Assembly (NCBI GenBank): GCA_035444405.1
Contig: DAOMOP010000210.1
Coordinates: 1 to 7,007, forward strand
Origin: DAOMOP01 sp035444405
GTDB taxonomy: Bacteria > Pseudomonadota > Gammaproteobacteria > Burkholderiales > Rhodocyclaceae
Direction of reading: 5' to 3'
Length of the DNA: 7,007 nt
In this document: piece after piece, positions 1-6,544 of the stretch
Position numbering within the stretch: the first letter of the stretch is position 1
Layout of the letters: every line of letters starts with the position of its first letter
Translations under genes and position numbers: made by a program
Notes under the pieces: model-generated
Databases searched by the model: none
Told to the model about the DNA's origin: nothing
The model's input: only the letters and a program-made list of their open reading frames with translations

Positions 1-1
1 G

Positions 2-1012
2 GTCGCGTTCAAGAACAACAAGAACAACGAGGCCTTCCTCGACCGCATCTACACCGTCAAGGTGCCCTACTGCCTGCGCGTCTCGGACGAGATCAAGATC
101 TACGAGAAACTTCTCGTCGAGAGTTCCTTGTCGGAGGCGCCGTGCGCGCCCGACACGCTCAAGATGATGGCGCAGTTCGCGGTGCTGTCGCGCCTGAAGG
201 AGCCCGAGAACTCGAGCATCTACTCGAAGATGCGCGTCTATGACGGCGAAAACCTCAAGGACACCGACCCGAAGGCGAAGAGCCTGCAGGAGTATCGCGA
301 CTACGCCGGCGTCGACGAGGGGATGACCGGGCTATCGACGCGCTTCGCGTTCAAGGCGCTCTCCAAGGTGTTCAACTTCGACCACCGTGAGATCGCCGCG
401 AACCCGGTGCACCTGATGTACGTGCTCGAGCAGCAGATCGAGCGCGAGCAGTTCCCGCCCGAGACCGAGGCGCGCTATCTCGGCTTCATCAAGGAGTACC
501 TCGCTCCGCGCTACGCCGAATTCATCGGCAAGGAAATCCAGACGGCCTATCTGGAGAGCTACTCGGAGTACGGCCAGAACATCTTCGATCGCTACGTCAC
601 GTATGCCGACTTCTGGATCCAGGACCAGGAGTTTCGCGACCCCAACACCGGCGAGATCCTCGACCGCGGGGCGCTCAACGACGAGCTCGAGAAGATCGAG
701 AAGCCGGCCGGCATCAGCAACCCGAAGGATTTCCGCAACGAGGTCGTGAACTTCGTGCTGCGCGCGCGCGCCAAGCACGAGGGCAAGAACCCGAGCTGGA
801 CGAGCTACGAGAAGCTGCGCGGCGTGATCGAGAAGAAGATGTTCTCGAATACCGAGGACCTGTTGCCGGTGATCAGCTTCAATGCCAAGGCGAGCGCCGA
901 GGAGCAGAAGAAGCACCAGGACTTCGTCGACCGCATGATCGACAAGGGTTACACCGAGAAGCAAGTGCGGCTGTTGTGCGAATGGTATCTGCGCGTGCGC
1001 AAGTCGTCCTGA
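2..1012 (+). CDS. prkA: PrkA family serine protein kinase / AAA+ ATPase, C-terminal part (5' end outside window)
   Basis: This is the C-terminal 336 residues of PrkA (YeaG in E. coli). The reading frame is open from base 2, so the start lies upstream of the window; the family is about 640 residues long, so roughly half is present. The first residues (FKNNKNNEAFLDRIYTVKVP) match the end of the PrkA AAA+ domain, and the rest is the charged, helical PrkA C-terminal domain that ends at the TGA at 1010-1012. The Walker motifs are not visible because they lie upstream. In the literature the family is described as a serine protein kinase with an AAA+ core. E. coli YeaG acts in nitrogen-starvation and stationary-phase adaptation, and a Bacillus homologue has been reported as an ATP-dependent protease. 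The protein is probably cytoplasmic, since no membrane segment is seen. It is followed on the same strand by yeaH and spoVR, the usual order of this cluster. The family call is firm; the biochemical activity is less so. Confidence 0.95.
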   Translation, partial: VAFKNNKNNEAFLDRIYTVKVPYCLRVSDEIKIYEKLLVESSLSEAPCAPDTLKMMAQFAVLSRLKEPENSSIYSKMRVYDGENLKDTDPKAKSLQEYRDYAGVDEGMTGLSTRFAFKALSKVFNFDHREIAANPVHLMYVLEQQIEREQFPPETEARYLGFIKEYLAPRYAEFIGKEIQTAYLESYSEYGQNIFDRYVTYADFWIQDQEFRDPNTGEILDRGALNDELEKIEKPAGISNPKDFRNEVVNFVLRARAKHEGKNPSWTSYEKLRGVIEKKMFSNTEDLLPVISFNAKASAEEQKKHQDFVDRMIDKGYTEKQVRLLCEWYLRVRKSS

Positions 1013-1020
1013 ACCACCTT

Positions 1021-1055
1021 CACTGCGTGGCGTGTGCCATGCCCGGCACGCAGTG
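1021..1055. repeat. Inverted repeat in the prkA-yeaH intergenic region (candidate mRNA hairpin)
   Basis: The arms CACTGCGTG (1021-1029) and CACGCAGTG (1047-1055) are perfect 9-base reverse complements around a 17-base spacer. A competing hairpin can form inside: 1032-1038 pairs with 1045-1051 (GTGCC/GGCAC core plus a G-T and a G-C pair) around a 6-base loop. The two cannot form together because both use 1047-1051. A small CGGG/CCCG hairpin at 1056-1067 follows directly. No T-tract follows, so this is not a classical intrinsic terminator. It begins 8 bases after the prkA stop and lies upstream of the yeaH ribosome binding site. It may be an mRNA processing or stabilising element, or a partial attenuator; that role is inference. 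Confidence 0.5.
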
Positions 1056-1079
1056 CGGGCCTGCCCGTGGGCATTGGCT

Positions 1080-1083
1080 GGAG
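1080..1083 (+). promoter_or_regulatory. Ribosome binding site of yeaH (GGAG)
   Basis: GGAG sits 6 bases before the ATG at 1090, which is good Shine-Dalgarno spacing and supports this start. No convincing promoter is seen in the 77 bases between prkA and yeaH, so yeaH is probably read from the prkA transcript. Confidence 0.6.
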
Positions 1084-1089
1084 CGTTGA

Positions 1090-2355
1090 ATGGTCCGAAT
1101 CATCGACCGCCGGTTCGACAGCAAGAAGAAGAGCGCCGTCAATCGACAGCGCTTTCTGCGCCGCTTCAAGAAGCAGATACGCCGGGCGGTGAACGATGCG
1201 ATCAGCGATCGCTCGATTCGCGATCTGGACAACGGCGAGCAGATCTCGATCCCGGCACGCGACCTGTCCGAGCCCCACTTCCAGCACGGTCGCGGCGGCA
1301 TCTGGGAACAGGTGTTCTCCGGCAACGACCAGTTCCAGAGCGGCGACCTGATCAACCGCCCGCCTTCCGGCGGCGCGGGGCGCGGTGGCGGCAAGGCGAG
1401 CAACGAGGGCGAAGGCGAGGACGACTTCGTCTTCCACCTGTCGCGCGAGGAATTCCTCGACATCTTCTTCGACGACCTCGCGCTGCCCAACCTCGTGCGC
1501 ACGCAGCTCGCGCGCGTGACCGACTACAAGACGCAGCGCGCCGGATTTTCGACCGACGGCTCGCCGGCCAACATCAACATCATCCGCTCGATGCGCGGCG
1601 CGCTCGGGCGGCGGCTGGCGCTCGGCCATCCGTTCACGATACGGCTGCGCGCACTCGAGAAGGAACTCGAGGAAGCGATCCGCACCCTCGGCGAGGATCA
1701 TCCCGAAGTCGTCGACCTGCGCGAGGAGATCGCACGCCTGCGCGCGAAGATCGAAGCGATCCCGTTCATCGACAGCTTCGACCTGCGCTACAACAATCGC
1801 ATCCGCGTGCCGAAGCCGACGACCCAGGCGGTGATGTTCTGCGTGATGGACGTCTCCGGCTCGATGGACGAGGAAAAGAAGTCCACCGCGAAGCGCTTCT
1901 TCATGCTGCTGTACCTGTTCCTGACGCGTACCTACGAGCACATCGACGTGGTGTTCATCCGCCACCACACGATCGCCAAGGAGGTCGACGAGGACGAGTT
2001 CTTCCACTCGCGCGAGTCGGGCGGCACCGTGGTATCGAGCGCGCTCACGATGATGCACGACATCATTCGCGATCGCTATGCGGGCGGCAACTGGAACATC
2101 TACGGCGCACAAGCCTCGGACGGCGACAACTGGGACAACGATTCGCCGATCTGCCGCAACATCCTCGACACGCAGGTGCTGCCGTACTGCCAGTACTTCG
2201 CCTACGTGGAGATCACCCCGGGAGAGCCGCAGAACCTGTGGCGCGAGTACGAGAAGCTGCTCGGGGCGCACGAGAACTTCGCGATGCAGAACATCGAGGA
2301 GCCCGCGCAGATCTATCCGGTGTTTCGCGAACTGTTCAAGAAGAGTCTCATATGA
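1090..2355 (+). CDS. yeaH: YeaH/YhbH family protein (DUF444) with von Willebrand A-like domain
   Basis: This 421-residue protein is close to the length of E. coli YeaH (about 427). The N-terminus (IIDRRFDSKKKSAVNRQRF) is very basic and typical of DUF444. A glycine-rich, acidic, probably disordered stretch at about residues 90-112 follows, then a conserved helical part (FHLSREEFLDIFFDDLALPN, 115-134). Residues about 184-223 are rich in Leu, Glu and Arg and look like a coiled coil. The VWA-like part begins near residue 247 and carries a MIDAS-type motif DVSGS (D254, S256, S258). T313 in SGGT and D344 in ASDG are candidates for the remaining metal ligands. The ATG at 1090 has a GGAG site 6 bases upstream. 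The protein is probably cytoplasmic, with no signal peptide or membrane helix. The stop codon overlaps the spoVR start. The molecular function is unknown; pairing of a VWA protein with the AAA+ protein PrkA resembles MoxR/VWA systems (inference). Confidence 0.95.
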   Translation: MVRIIDRRFDSKKKSAVNRQRFLRRFKKQIRRAVNDAISDRSIRDLDNGEQISIPARDLSEPHFQHGRGGIWEQVFSGNDQFQSGDLINRPPSGGAGRGGGKASNEGEGEDDFVFHLSREEFLDIFFDDLALPNLVRTQLARVTDYKTQRAGFSTDGSPANINIIRSMRGALGRRLALGHPFTIRLRALEKELEEAIRTLGEDHPEVVDLREEIARLRAKIEAIPFIDSFDLRYNNRIRVPKPTTQAVMFCVMDVSGSMDEEKKSTAKRFFMLLYLFLTRTYEHIDVVFIRHHTIAKEVDEDEFFHSRESGGTVVSSALTMMHDIIRDRYAGGNWNIYGAQASDGDNWDNDSPICRNILDTQVLPYCQYFAYVEITPGEPQNLWREYEKLLGAHENFAMQNIEEPAQIYPVFRELFKKSLI

Positions 2356-3887
2356 AGCGCCACAGCCGAGCCGAGGGCATGCTGCCCGGCACGTCGGAAT
2401 GGACGTTCGAGGCCGTCGACCGCTACCACGACGAGATCGCCCGCGTCGCCGAGGAATTCGGCCTCGACACCTATCCGGTGCAGATCGAGCTGATCACCAG
2501 CGAGCAGATGATGGACGCGTACGCGTCGGTCGGCATGCCGGTCAACTACCATCACTGGTCCTTCGGCAAGCAGTTCCTGACCACCGAGCGCAGCTACAAG
2601 CGCGGCCAGATGGGCCTCGCCTACGAGATCGTCATCAACTCGAATCCCTGTATCGCGTACCTGATGGAGGAGAACACGCTGACGATGCAGGCGCTGGTGA
2701 TCGCGCACGCGGCCTACGGCCACAACAGCTTCTTCAAGGGCAATTATCTCTTCCGCAGCTGGACCACGGCCGACGCGATCATCGACTACCTGATCTTTGC
2801 GCGCAATTTCATCAGTGAATGTGAAGAGCGCCACGGCGAGGAGGAGGTCGAGCTGCTGCTCGACTCGTGCCACGCGCTGATGAATCTCGGCGTCGACCGC
2901 TACCGGCGCCCCCAGAAGCTCTCGCTCGCAAAGGAGAAGATGCGCCAGCGCGAGCGCGAGGAGTACCTGCAGAGCCAGGTCAACGAGCTGTGGCGCACGC
3001 TGCCGGTCTCGGACGTGCACCGCGAGCGCACCCCCGAGCGCAATTTCCCGCCCGAACCCGAGGAGAACCTGCTCTACTTCATCGAGAAGCACGCGCCCCT
3101 GCTCGAGCCGTGGCAGCGCGAGGTGGTGCGCATCGTGCGCAAGATCGCGCAGTACTTCTTCCCGCAGCGCCAGACGCAGGTCATGAACGAAGGCTGGGCG
3201 TGCTTCTGGCACTACACCATCCTCAACCGCCTCTATGACGAAGGGCTGCTCGCCGACAGCTTCATGCTGGAGTTCCTGCAGTCGCACACCAACGTCGTGT
3301 ATCAGCCCGCCTACAACGAGCGCTGGTACAACGGCATCAACCCCTACGCCCTCGGCTACGCGATGTGGCAGGACATCAAGCGCATCTGCGAGGATCCCAC
3401 CGAGGAAGACCGTCGCTGGTTTCCGGACATCGCCGGCAGCGACTGGCGCGAAACCTTCGATTTCGCGATGAAGAGCTTCAAGGACGAAAGCTTCATCGCG
3501 CAGTACCTGTCCCCGAAAGTGATTCGCGATTTCCGCCTGTTTGCGGTGCTCGACGACTCGCGCGAGGAAAAGCTCAAGGTCTCGGCCATCCACGACGACT
3601 CCGGCTACCGGGCGATCCGCGAGATGCTCTCCGAGCAGTACAATCTCGGCAGCCGCGAGCCCAACATCCAGGTCTGGAACGTCGATCTGCGCGGCGACCG
3701 CTCGATCACGCTGCGTCACCAGCCCTATCGCAACCGGCCGCTGGCCGACTCGGCCGACGAGGTGATGAAGCACTTCGCGCGGCTCTGGGGCTTCACGGTT
3801 CGGCTCGAGTGCCAACGCGAGGACGGCACCGTGGATCTGCTGCAGGAGACTCGCATCGAGAAGCGGCGCGGCAACGCGCATGTCTGA
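2352..3887 (+). CDS. spoVR: SpoVR family protein (YcgB)
   Basis: This 511-residue protein is practically the length of E. coli YcgB (about 510). It matches the SpoVR family throughout. Recognisable blocks are NYHHWSFGK (65-73), YEIVINSNPCIAYLMEEN (91-108), HAAYGHNSFFKGNY (119-132), MNEGWACFWHY (278-288) and NGINPYALGYAMWQ (327-340), followed by a C-terminal part with short beta-rich segments (about 395-500). The start ATG at 2352 overlaps the yeaH stop as ATGA, which suggests translational coupling; only a weak purine-rich stretch (about 2336-2345) precedes it, and the next in-frame ATG is at codon 10. The family is named after a Bacillus gene needed for spore cortex formation, but it is common in non-sporulating proteobacteria, as here, and its reaction is not known. 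Conserved His and Glu residues (E106, E107, H119, H124, E280, H287) could bind a metal, which is inference. No signal peptide or membrane helix is seen. Confidence 0.96.
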   Translation: MKRHSRAEGMLPGTSEWTFEAVDRYHDEIARVAEEFGLDTYPVQIELITSEQMMDAYASVGMPVNYHHWSFGKQFLTTERSYKRGQMGLAYEIVINSNPCIAYLMEENTLTMQALVIAHAAYGHNSFFKGNYLFRSWTTADAIIDYLIFARNFISECEERHGEEEVELLLDSCHALMNLGVDRYRRPQKLSLAKEKMRQREREEYLQSQVNELWRTLPVSDVHRERTPERNFPPEPEENLLYFIEKHAPLLEPWQREVVRIVRKIAQYFFPQRQTQVMNEGWACFWHYTILNRLYDEGLLADSFMLEFLQSHTNVVYQPAYNERWYNGINPYALGYAMWQDIKRICEDPTEEDRRWFPDIAGSDWRETFDFAMKSFKDESFIAQYLSPKVIRDFRLFAVLDDSREEKLKVSAIHDDSGYRAIREMLSEQYNLGSREPNIQVWNVDLRGDRSITLRHQPYRNRPLADSADEVMKHFARLWGFTVRLECQREDGTVDLLQETRIEKRRGNAHV

Positions 3888-3910
3888 GCGGCTGCATTCG
3901 GCACCGCGGA

Positions 3911-3931
3911 GCGCGCCCCGCACGGCGGCGC
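3911..3931 (+). terminator. GC-rich hairpin after spoVR, possible terminator
   Basis: GCGCGCC (3911-3917) can pair with GGCGGCGC (3924-3931), giving a 7-bp stem with one bulged base around a 6-base loop. It starts 23 bases after the spoVR stop and precedes the nnr -10-like motif. No T-tract follows, so it is weak evidence for intrinsic termination, and such stems arise easily in GC-rich DNA. Confidence 0.3.
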
Positions 3932-3961
3932 AGCGCATGTCGGTACCATACGCGTAGACGC

Positions 3962-3967
3962 TACAAT
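3962..3967 (+). promoter_or_regulatory. Candidate -10 element upstream of nnr (TACAAT)
   Basis: TACAAT lies 28 bases before the nnr start and is one of the few AT-rich hexamers in this region. At 16-18 base spacing upstream there is no good match to TTGACA, only weak candidates around 3938-3945. The expected transcription start near 3974 would leave a leader of about 22 bases that contains the ribosome binding site. The call rests on the -10 match and its position. Confidence 0.45.
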
Positions 3968-3995
3968 CGGCCTCTCGCAGCCACCCGGAGCCGAC

Positions 3996-5507
3996 ATGTT
4001 CGAACCACGACAGCCGATCTACACGGTCGCCGGCATTCGCACGATCGAGGAGCAGGTGCTGCCCGAAGCCGACCCACCGCTGATGGAGCGGGCTGGGCGT
4101 GCCGCTGCCGAGGAAGCGTTTCGTCTGACCATGGATCGCGCCGGTCCGGTGCTGATCGTGTGCGGGCCCGGCAACAACGGCGGCGACGGCCTCGTGATGG
4201 CGCGGCGCCTGCTGCAGGCCAAACGCCCTGTCGTGGTCGCCTTCGGTGGCAATGCCGCGAGACTGCCCGCCGAGGCGCGCGCCGCCTTCGATGCCTGGCG
4301 GGACGCCGGCGGCACCATTACCTCCGATCTGCCCGCCCCGCCACCCGAAGGCTGGGCACTGATCGCCGACGCGATGTTCGGCATCGGCCTGCAGCGGCCG
4401 ATCACCGGGCGCTTCGCCGACTGGATCGCATCGTTGAACACGCAGCCGGCACCGCGGCTCGCGATCGACATCCCGAGCGGGCTGGACGCCGATACCGGCC
4501 GCGTGCTCGGCTCGGCCTTCCAGGCCACCCACACACTCACGTTCATCGCGCTCAAGCCGGGTCTGCTCACACTGGACGGGCCGGATCACGCGGGTATCGT
4601 CACCGTCCGCCCGCTCGACCTGAACCTCGACGATTTTCCGACCGCGGAAGGCCAGCGCATCCAGCCGACGCTGTTCCGCGCCTACCTGAAACCGCGTCGG
4701 CTCAACACGCACAAGGGCAGCTACGGCTCGGTCGGTGTGATCGGTGGCGCACCGGGCATGACGGGCGCGGCACTGCTGGCCGCCCGTGCAGCATTGAAGC
4801 TCGGGGCCGGACGCGTCTATGTCGGCCTCGTCGACGCCGCGGCACCGGCCGTCGACCCGACACAGCCCGAGCTGATGCTGCGCGACCTCGACTGCCTGTT
4901 CGAGCAGTCGACGGTGCTGGCGATCGGTCCGGGACTGGGACAGCACGCAGACGCGGCGCGGTTGGTCGACCGCGCCATCTCCAGCGACGCCCCCCTCGTC
5001 ATCGATGCCGACGGATTGAACCTGCTCGCTGCCCACACCGAGCTGCACACCCGCTGTGGCCTGCGTCGCGCGCCGACCCTGCTCACGCCGCACCCGGCCG
5101 AAGCGGGACGCCTGCTCGCCACCGACACCGCCGCCGTGCAGCGCGATCGCGTCATGGCCGCCGTGTCGATCGCGCGACGCTACGGCGCCCTGGTGGCGCT
5201 GAAGGGCTGCGGCAGCGTGATTGCCGCACCGGACGGCCGATGGTTCATCAACGGCACCGGTCACCCCGGCATGGCCACCGCCGGCATGGGCGACATTCTG
5301 ACCGGCCAGCTCGCCAGCCTGCTCGCGCAGGGCTGGGACGCCGAGGCGGCCATGCTCGCCGCGGTGCATCTGCACGGGGCGGCCGCCGACCGTCTCGCGC
5401 GTGAAGGCATCGGCCCGATCGGACTGTCGGCGGGTGAGGTTGCCGAGACCTCACGCGGCGTCTTCAACGGCTGGATCGTTCAGGCCGGCGCGAGCCCGGG
5501 CCACTGA
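3996..5507 (+). CDS. nnr: Bifunctional NAD(P)H-hydrate epimerase / ADP-dependent NAD(P)H-hydrate dehydratase
   Basis: This 503-residue YjeF-type fusion repairs NADHX and NADPHX, the hydrated forms of NAD(P)H. The N-terminal epimerase domain (about residues 8-215) interconverts the R and S forms. It shows CGPGNNGGDG (56-65), DAMFGIG (125-131), DIPSGLDADTG (158-168) and TFIALKPGL (182-190). The C-terminal dehydratase domain (about 225-490), a ribokinase-like fold, uses ADP to restore NAD(P)H. It shows HKGSYG (239-244), GGAPGMTGAA (250-259), GPGLG (311-315), DADGLNLLA (337-345), LTPHPAEAGRLL (363-374) and the signature NGTGHPGMATAGMGDILTG (419-437), with D433 as the likely catalytic base. The length suits a complete fusion. 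The ATG at 3996 has GGAG at 3987-3990, spaced by 5 bases. The enzyme is cytoplasmic. It is followed on the same strand by nadC, 89 bases downstream, which also serves NAD metabolism. No key residue appears to be missing. Confidence 0.96.
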   Translation: MFEPRQPIYTVAGIRTIEEQVLPEADPPLMERAGRAAAEEAFRLTMDRAGPVLIVCGPGNNGGDGLVMARRLLQAKRPVVVAFGGNAARLPAEARAAFDAWRDAGGTITSDLPAPPPEGWALIADAMFGIGLQRPITGRFADWIASLNTQPAPRLAIDIPSGLDADTGRVLGSAFQATHTLTFIALKPGLLTLDGPDHAGIVTVRPLDLNLDDFPTAEGQRIQPTLFRAYLKPRRLNTHKGSYGSVGVIGGAPGMTGAALLAARAALKLGAGRVYVGLVDAAAPAVDPTQPELMLRDLDCLFEQSTVLAIGPGLGQHADAARLVDRAISSDAPLVIDADGLNLLAAHTELHTRCGLRRAPTLLTPHPAEAGRLLATDTAAVQRDRVMAAVSIARRYGALVALKGCGSVIAAPDGRWFINGTGHPGMATAGMGDILTGQLASLLAQGWDAEAAMLAAVHLHGAAADRLAREGIGPIGLSAGEVAETSRGVFNGWIVQAGASPGH

Positions 5508-5514
5508 GGGCCCG
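5497..5514 (+). terminator. Short hairpin across the nnr stop codon
   Basis: CGGGCC (5497-5502) pairs perfectly with GGCCCG (5509-5514) around a 6-base loop that contains the nnr TGA. No T-tract follows and the stem is short. It could contribute to 3' end stability or weak termination, but it may be chance in GC-rich sequence. Confidence 0.2.
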
Positions 5515-5562
5515 TGCGCTGTGGCGCCCACCGCCCGCGCGCATCGTCGCCTGGCCCGATGC

Positions 5563-5568
5563 TAGAAT
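5563..5568 (+). promoter_or_regulatory. Candidate -10 element upstream of nadC (TAGAAT)
   Basis: TAGAAT ends 28 bases before the nadC ATG, much the same geometry as the TACAAT before nnr. No good -35 hexamer is visible at 16-18 bases upstream (about 5539-5546). The predicted leader is only about 20 bases long and has no clear Shine-Dalgarno sequence. Confidence 0.45.
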
Positions 5569-5596
5569 CTCGGCTCGTTCGTCCCTGCCCATCGCC

Positions 5597-6445
5597 ATGA
5601 CCCTCACCGAGCAGCTCCGCATCGAAATCCAGCGCAACGTCGCCGCCTCGCTCGCCGAAGACGTCGGCACCGGTGACCTCACCGCCCGGCTGATTCCGGC
5701 CGGAACGGACGCTCGCGGCCGGGTCATCACCCGCGAGCCGGCCGTGATCTGCGGAACGGCCTGGTTCGAGGCGACCTTCACGACGCTCGACCCGACTGCG
5801 ACCGTGCTGTGGCATGTGCACGACGGCGACACGGTCCAGCCCGGACAAGTCCTGTGCGACGTCGTCGCGGGCGCGCGCGAGCTGCTCTCCGCCGAGCGCA
5901 CCGCCCTGAACTTCCTGCAGCTGCTCTCGGGCACGGCGACGGTCACGCGCCAGTTCGTCGATGCGATTGCAGGCACCAACGCGAAGATCGTCGACACGCG
6001 CAAGACCCTGCCGGGTCTTCGCCTGGCGCAAAAGTACGCGGTGGCGATCGGCGGCGGCCACAACCATCGCATCGGGCTCTACGACGGCATCCTGATCAAG
6101 GAAAACCACATCATTGCCGCCGGCGGCATCGCCCCGGTGTTCGAGCATGCACGCGGCATCGCGCCGTCGAACGTCTTCATCGAGGTCGAGATCGAGCATC
6201 TGGAGCAGCTGCGCGAGGCCCTCGACGCCGGCGCGAAGATGATCCTGCTCGACAACATGGATCTCGAGACGATGCGCGAGGCCGTGCGCATCAACGCCGG
6301 GCGCGCCGAGCTGGAGGCCTCGGGCGGCGTCAGCCTCGACGGCGTGCGCGCGATCGCCGAAACCGGGGTCGACCGCATTTCGGTCGGGCTGCTCACCAAG
6401 GACGTACGTGCGCTCGACCTGTCGCTGCGCCACGTCGAGGAGTGA
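5597..6445 (+). CDS. nadC: Nicotinate-nucleotide diphosphorylase (carboxylating), quinolinate phosphoribosyltransferase
   Basis: This 282-residue enzyme has the normal NadC length. It converts quinolinate and PRPP to nicotinate mononucleotide, CO2 and pyrophosphate, the entry to the shared part of NAD synthesis. The N-terminal domain has EDVGTGDLTA (21-30). The barrel domain has ERTALNFLQLLSG (100-112), DTRKT (133-137), GGGHNHRIGLYDGILIKENH (152-171), EVEIEHL (196-202), LLDNMD (217-222), ASGG (241-244) and a C-terminal ISVGLLTKDV (261-270). Residues matching the known substrate-binding set are all present: R101, R135, K136, H157, R158, K168, E198 and D219. The ATG at 5597 gives the usual distance to the EDVGTGDLT motif. 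No Shine-Dalgarno sequence precedes it, although a TAGAAT -10-like motif lies just upstream. It is cytoplasmic and probably acts as a dimer or hexamer, as in the family. It follows nnr and converges on thrC. Confidence 0.97.
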   Translation: MTLTEQLRIEIQRNVAASLAEDVGTGDLTARLIPAGTDARGRVITREPAVICGTAWFEATFTTLDPTATVLWHVHDGDTVQPGQVLCDVVAGARELLSAERTALNFLQLLSGTATVTRQFVDAIAGTNAKIVDTRKTLPGLRLAQKYAVAIGGGHNHRIGLYDGILIKENHIIAAGGIAPVFEHARGIAPSNVFIEVEIEHLEQLREALDAGAKMILLDNMDLETMREAVRINAGRAELEASGGVSLDGVRAIAETGVDRISVGLLTKDVRALDLSLRHVEE

Positions 6446-6452
6446 GTGAGCG

Positions 6453-6474
6453 GCCGCGCTCGGGCGGGCGCGGC
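6453..6474 (+). terminator. GC-rich hairpin just after nadC, possible terminator
   Basis: GCCGCGCTC (6453-6461) pairs with GGGCGCGGC (6466-6474) over 9 bp, with one G-U pair, around the 4-base loop GGGC. It begins 8 bases after the nadC stop. The stem is strong but no T-tract follows, so it could be a non-canonical terminator or an mRNA 3' end protecting structure. Confidence 0.4.
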
Positions 6475-6517
6475 GGCAACCACGCACCCCGGCGTCGGTC
6501 AGCGGCTCGGCGCTGTC

Positions 6518-6544
6518 GCCGGATCGTCGCGGCGGCGATCCGGC
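6518..6544. terminator. Near-perfect palindrome between convergent nadC and thrC, possible bidirectional terminator
   Basis: The two 13-base arms, 6518-6530 (GCCGGATCGTCGC) and 6532-6544 (GCGGCGATCCGGC), are complementary apart from one T-G position and are separated by a single base. As RNA it would fold as a stem of at least 9 bp (GCCGGATCG/CGATCCGGC) with a short loop on either strand. It lies 29 bases beyond the thrC stop on the minus strand and 72 bases beyond the nadC stop, a natural place for a shared transcription end. It has no T-tract in either direction. A protein-binding palindrome is an alternative. Confidence 0.4.

Noticed and set aside
949..2271. A 440-codon minus-strand open frame opposite yeaH
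   Set aside because: It is antisense to a conserved gene, has no recognisable motif, and is explained by GC-rich third positions.
1032..2351. A long plus-strand open frame that would extend SpoVR N-terminally by 440 residues through yeaH
   Set aside because: The extension is a shadow of yeaH in another frame, is Arg/Pro-rich without family similarity, and the SpoVR family length (about 510) fits the ATG at 2352.
2313..5375. A 1020-codon open frame on the minus strand across spoVR and nnr
   Set aside because: It lies antisense to two clearly conserved genes, its translation shows no recognisable domain and is dominated by Arg, Ala, Val, Gly, Asp and His, and such frames are expected opposite GC-rich codon usage.
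3365..5404. A 679-codon plus-strand open frame across the end of spoVR and nnr
   Set aside because: It overlaps two well-supported genes in a different frame and reads as low-complexity Arg/Ala/Gly sequence, with no start signal or domain.
5480..6487. A 335-codon minus-strand open frame opposite nadC
   Set aside because: nadC on the plus strand has every expected motif, while the antisense translation has none.
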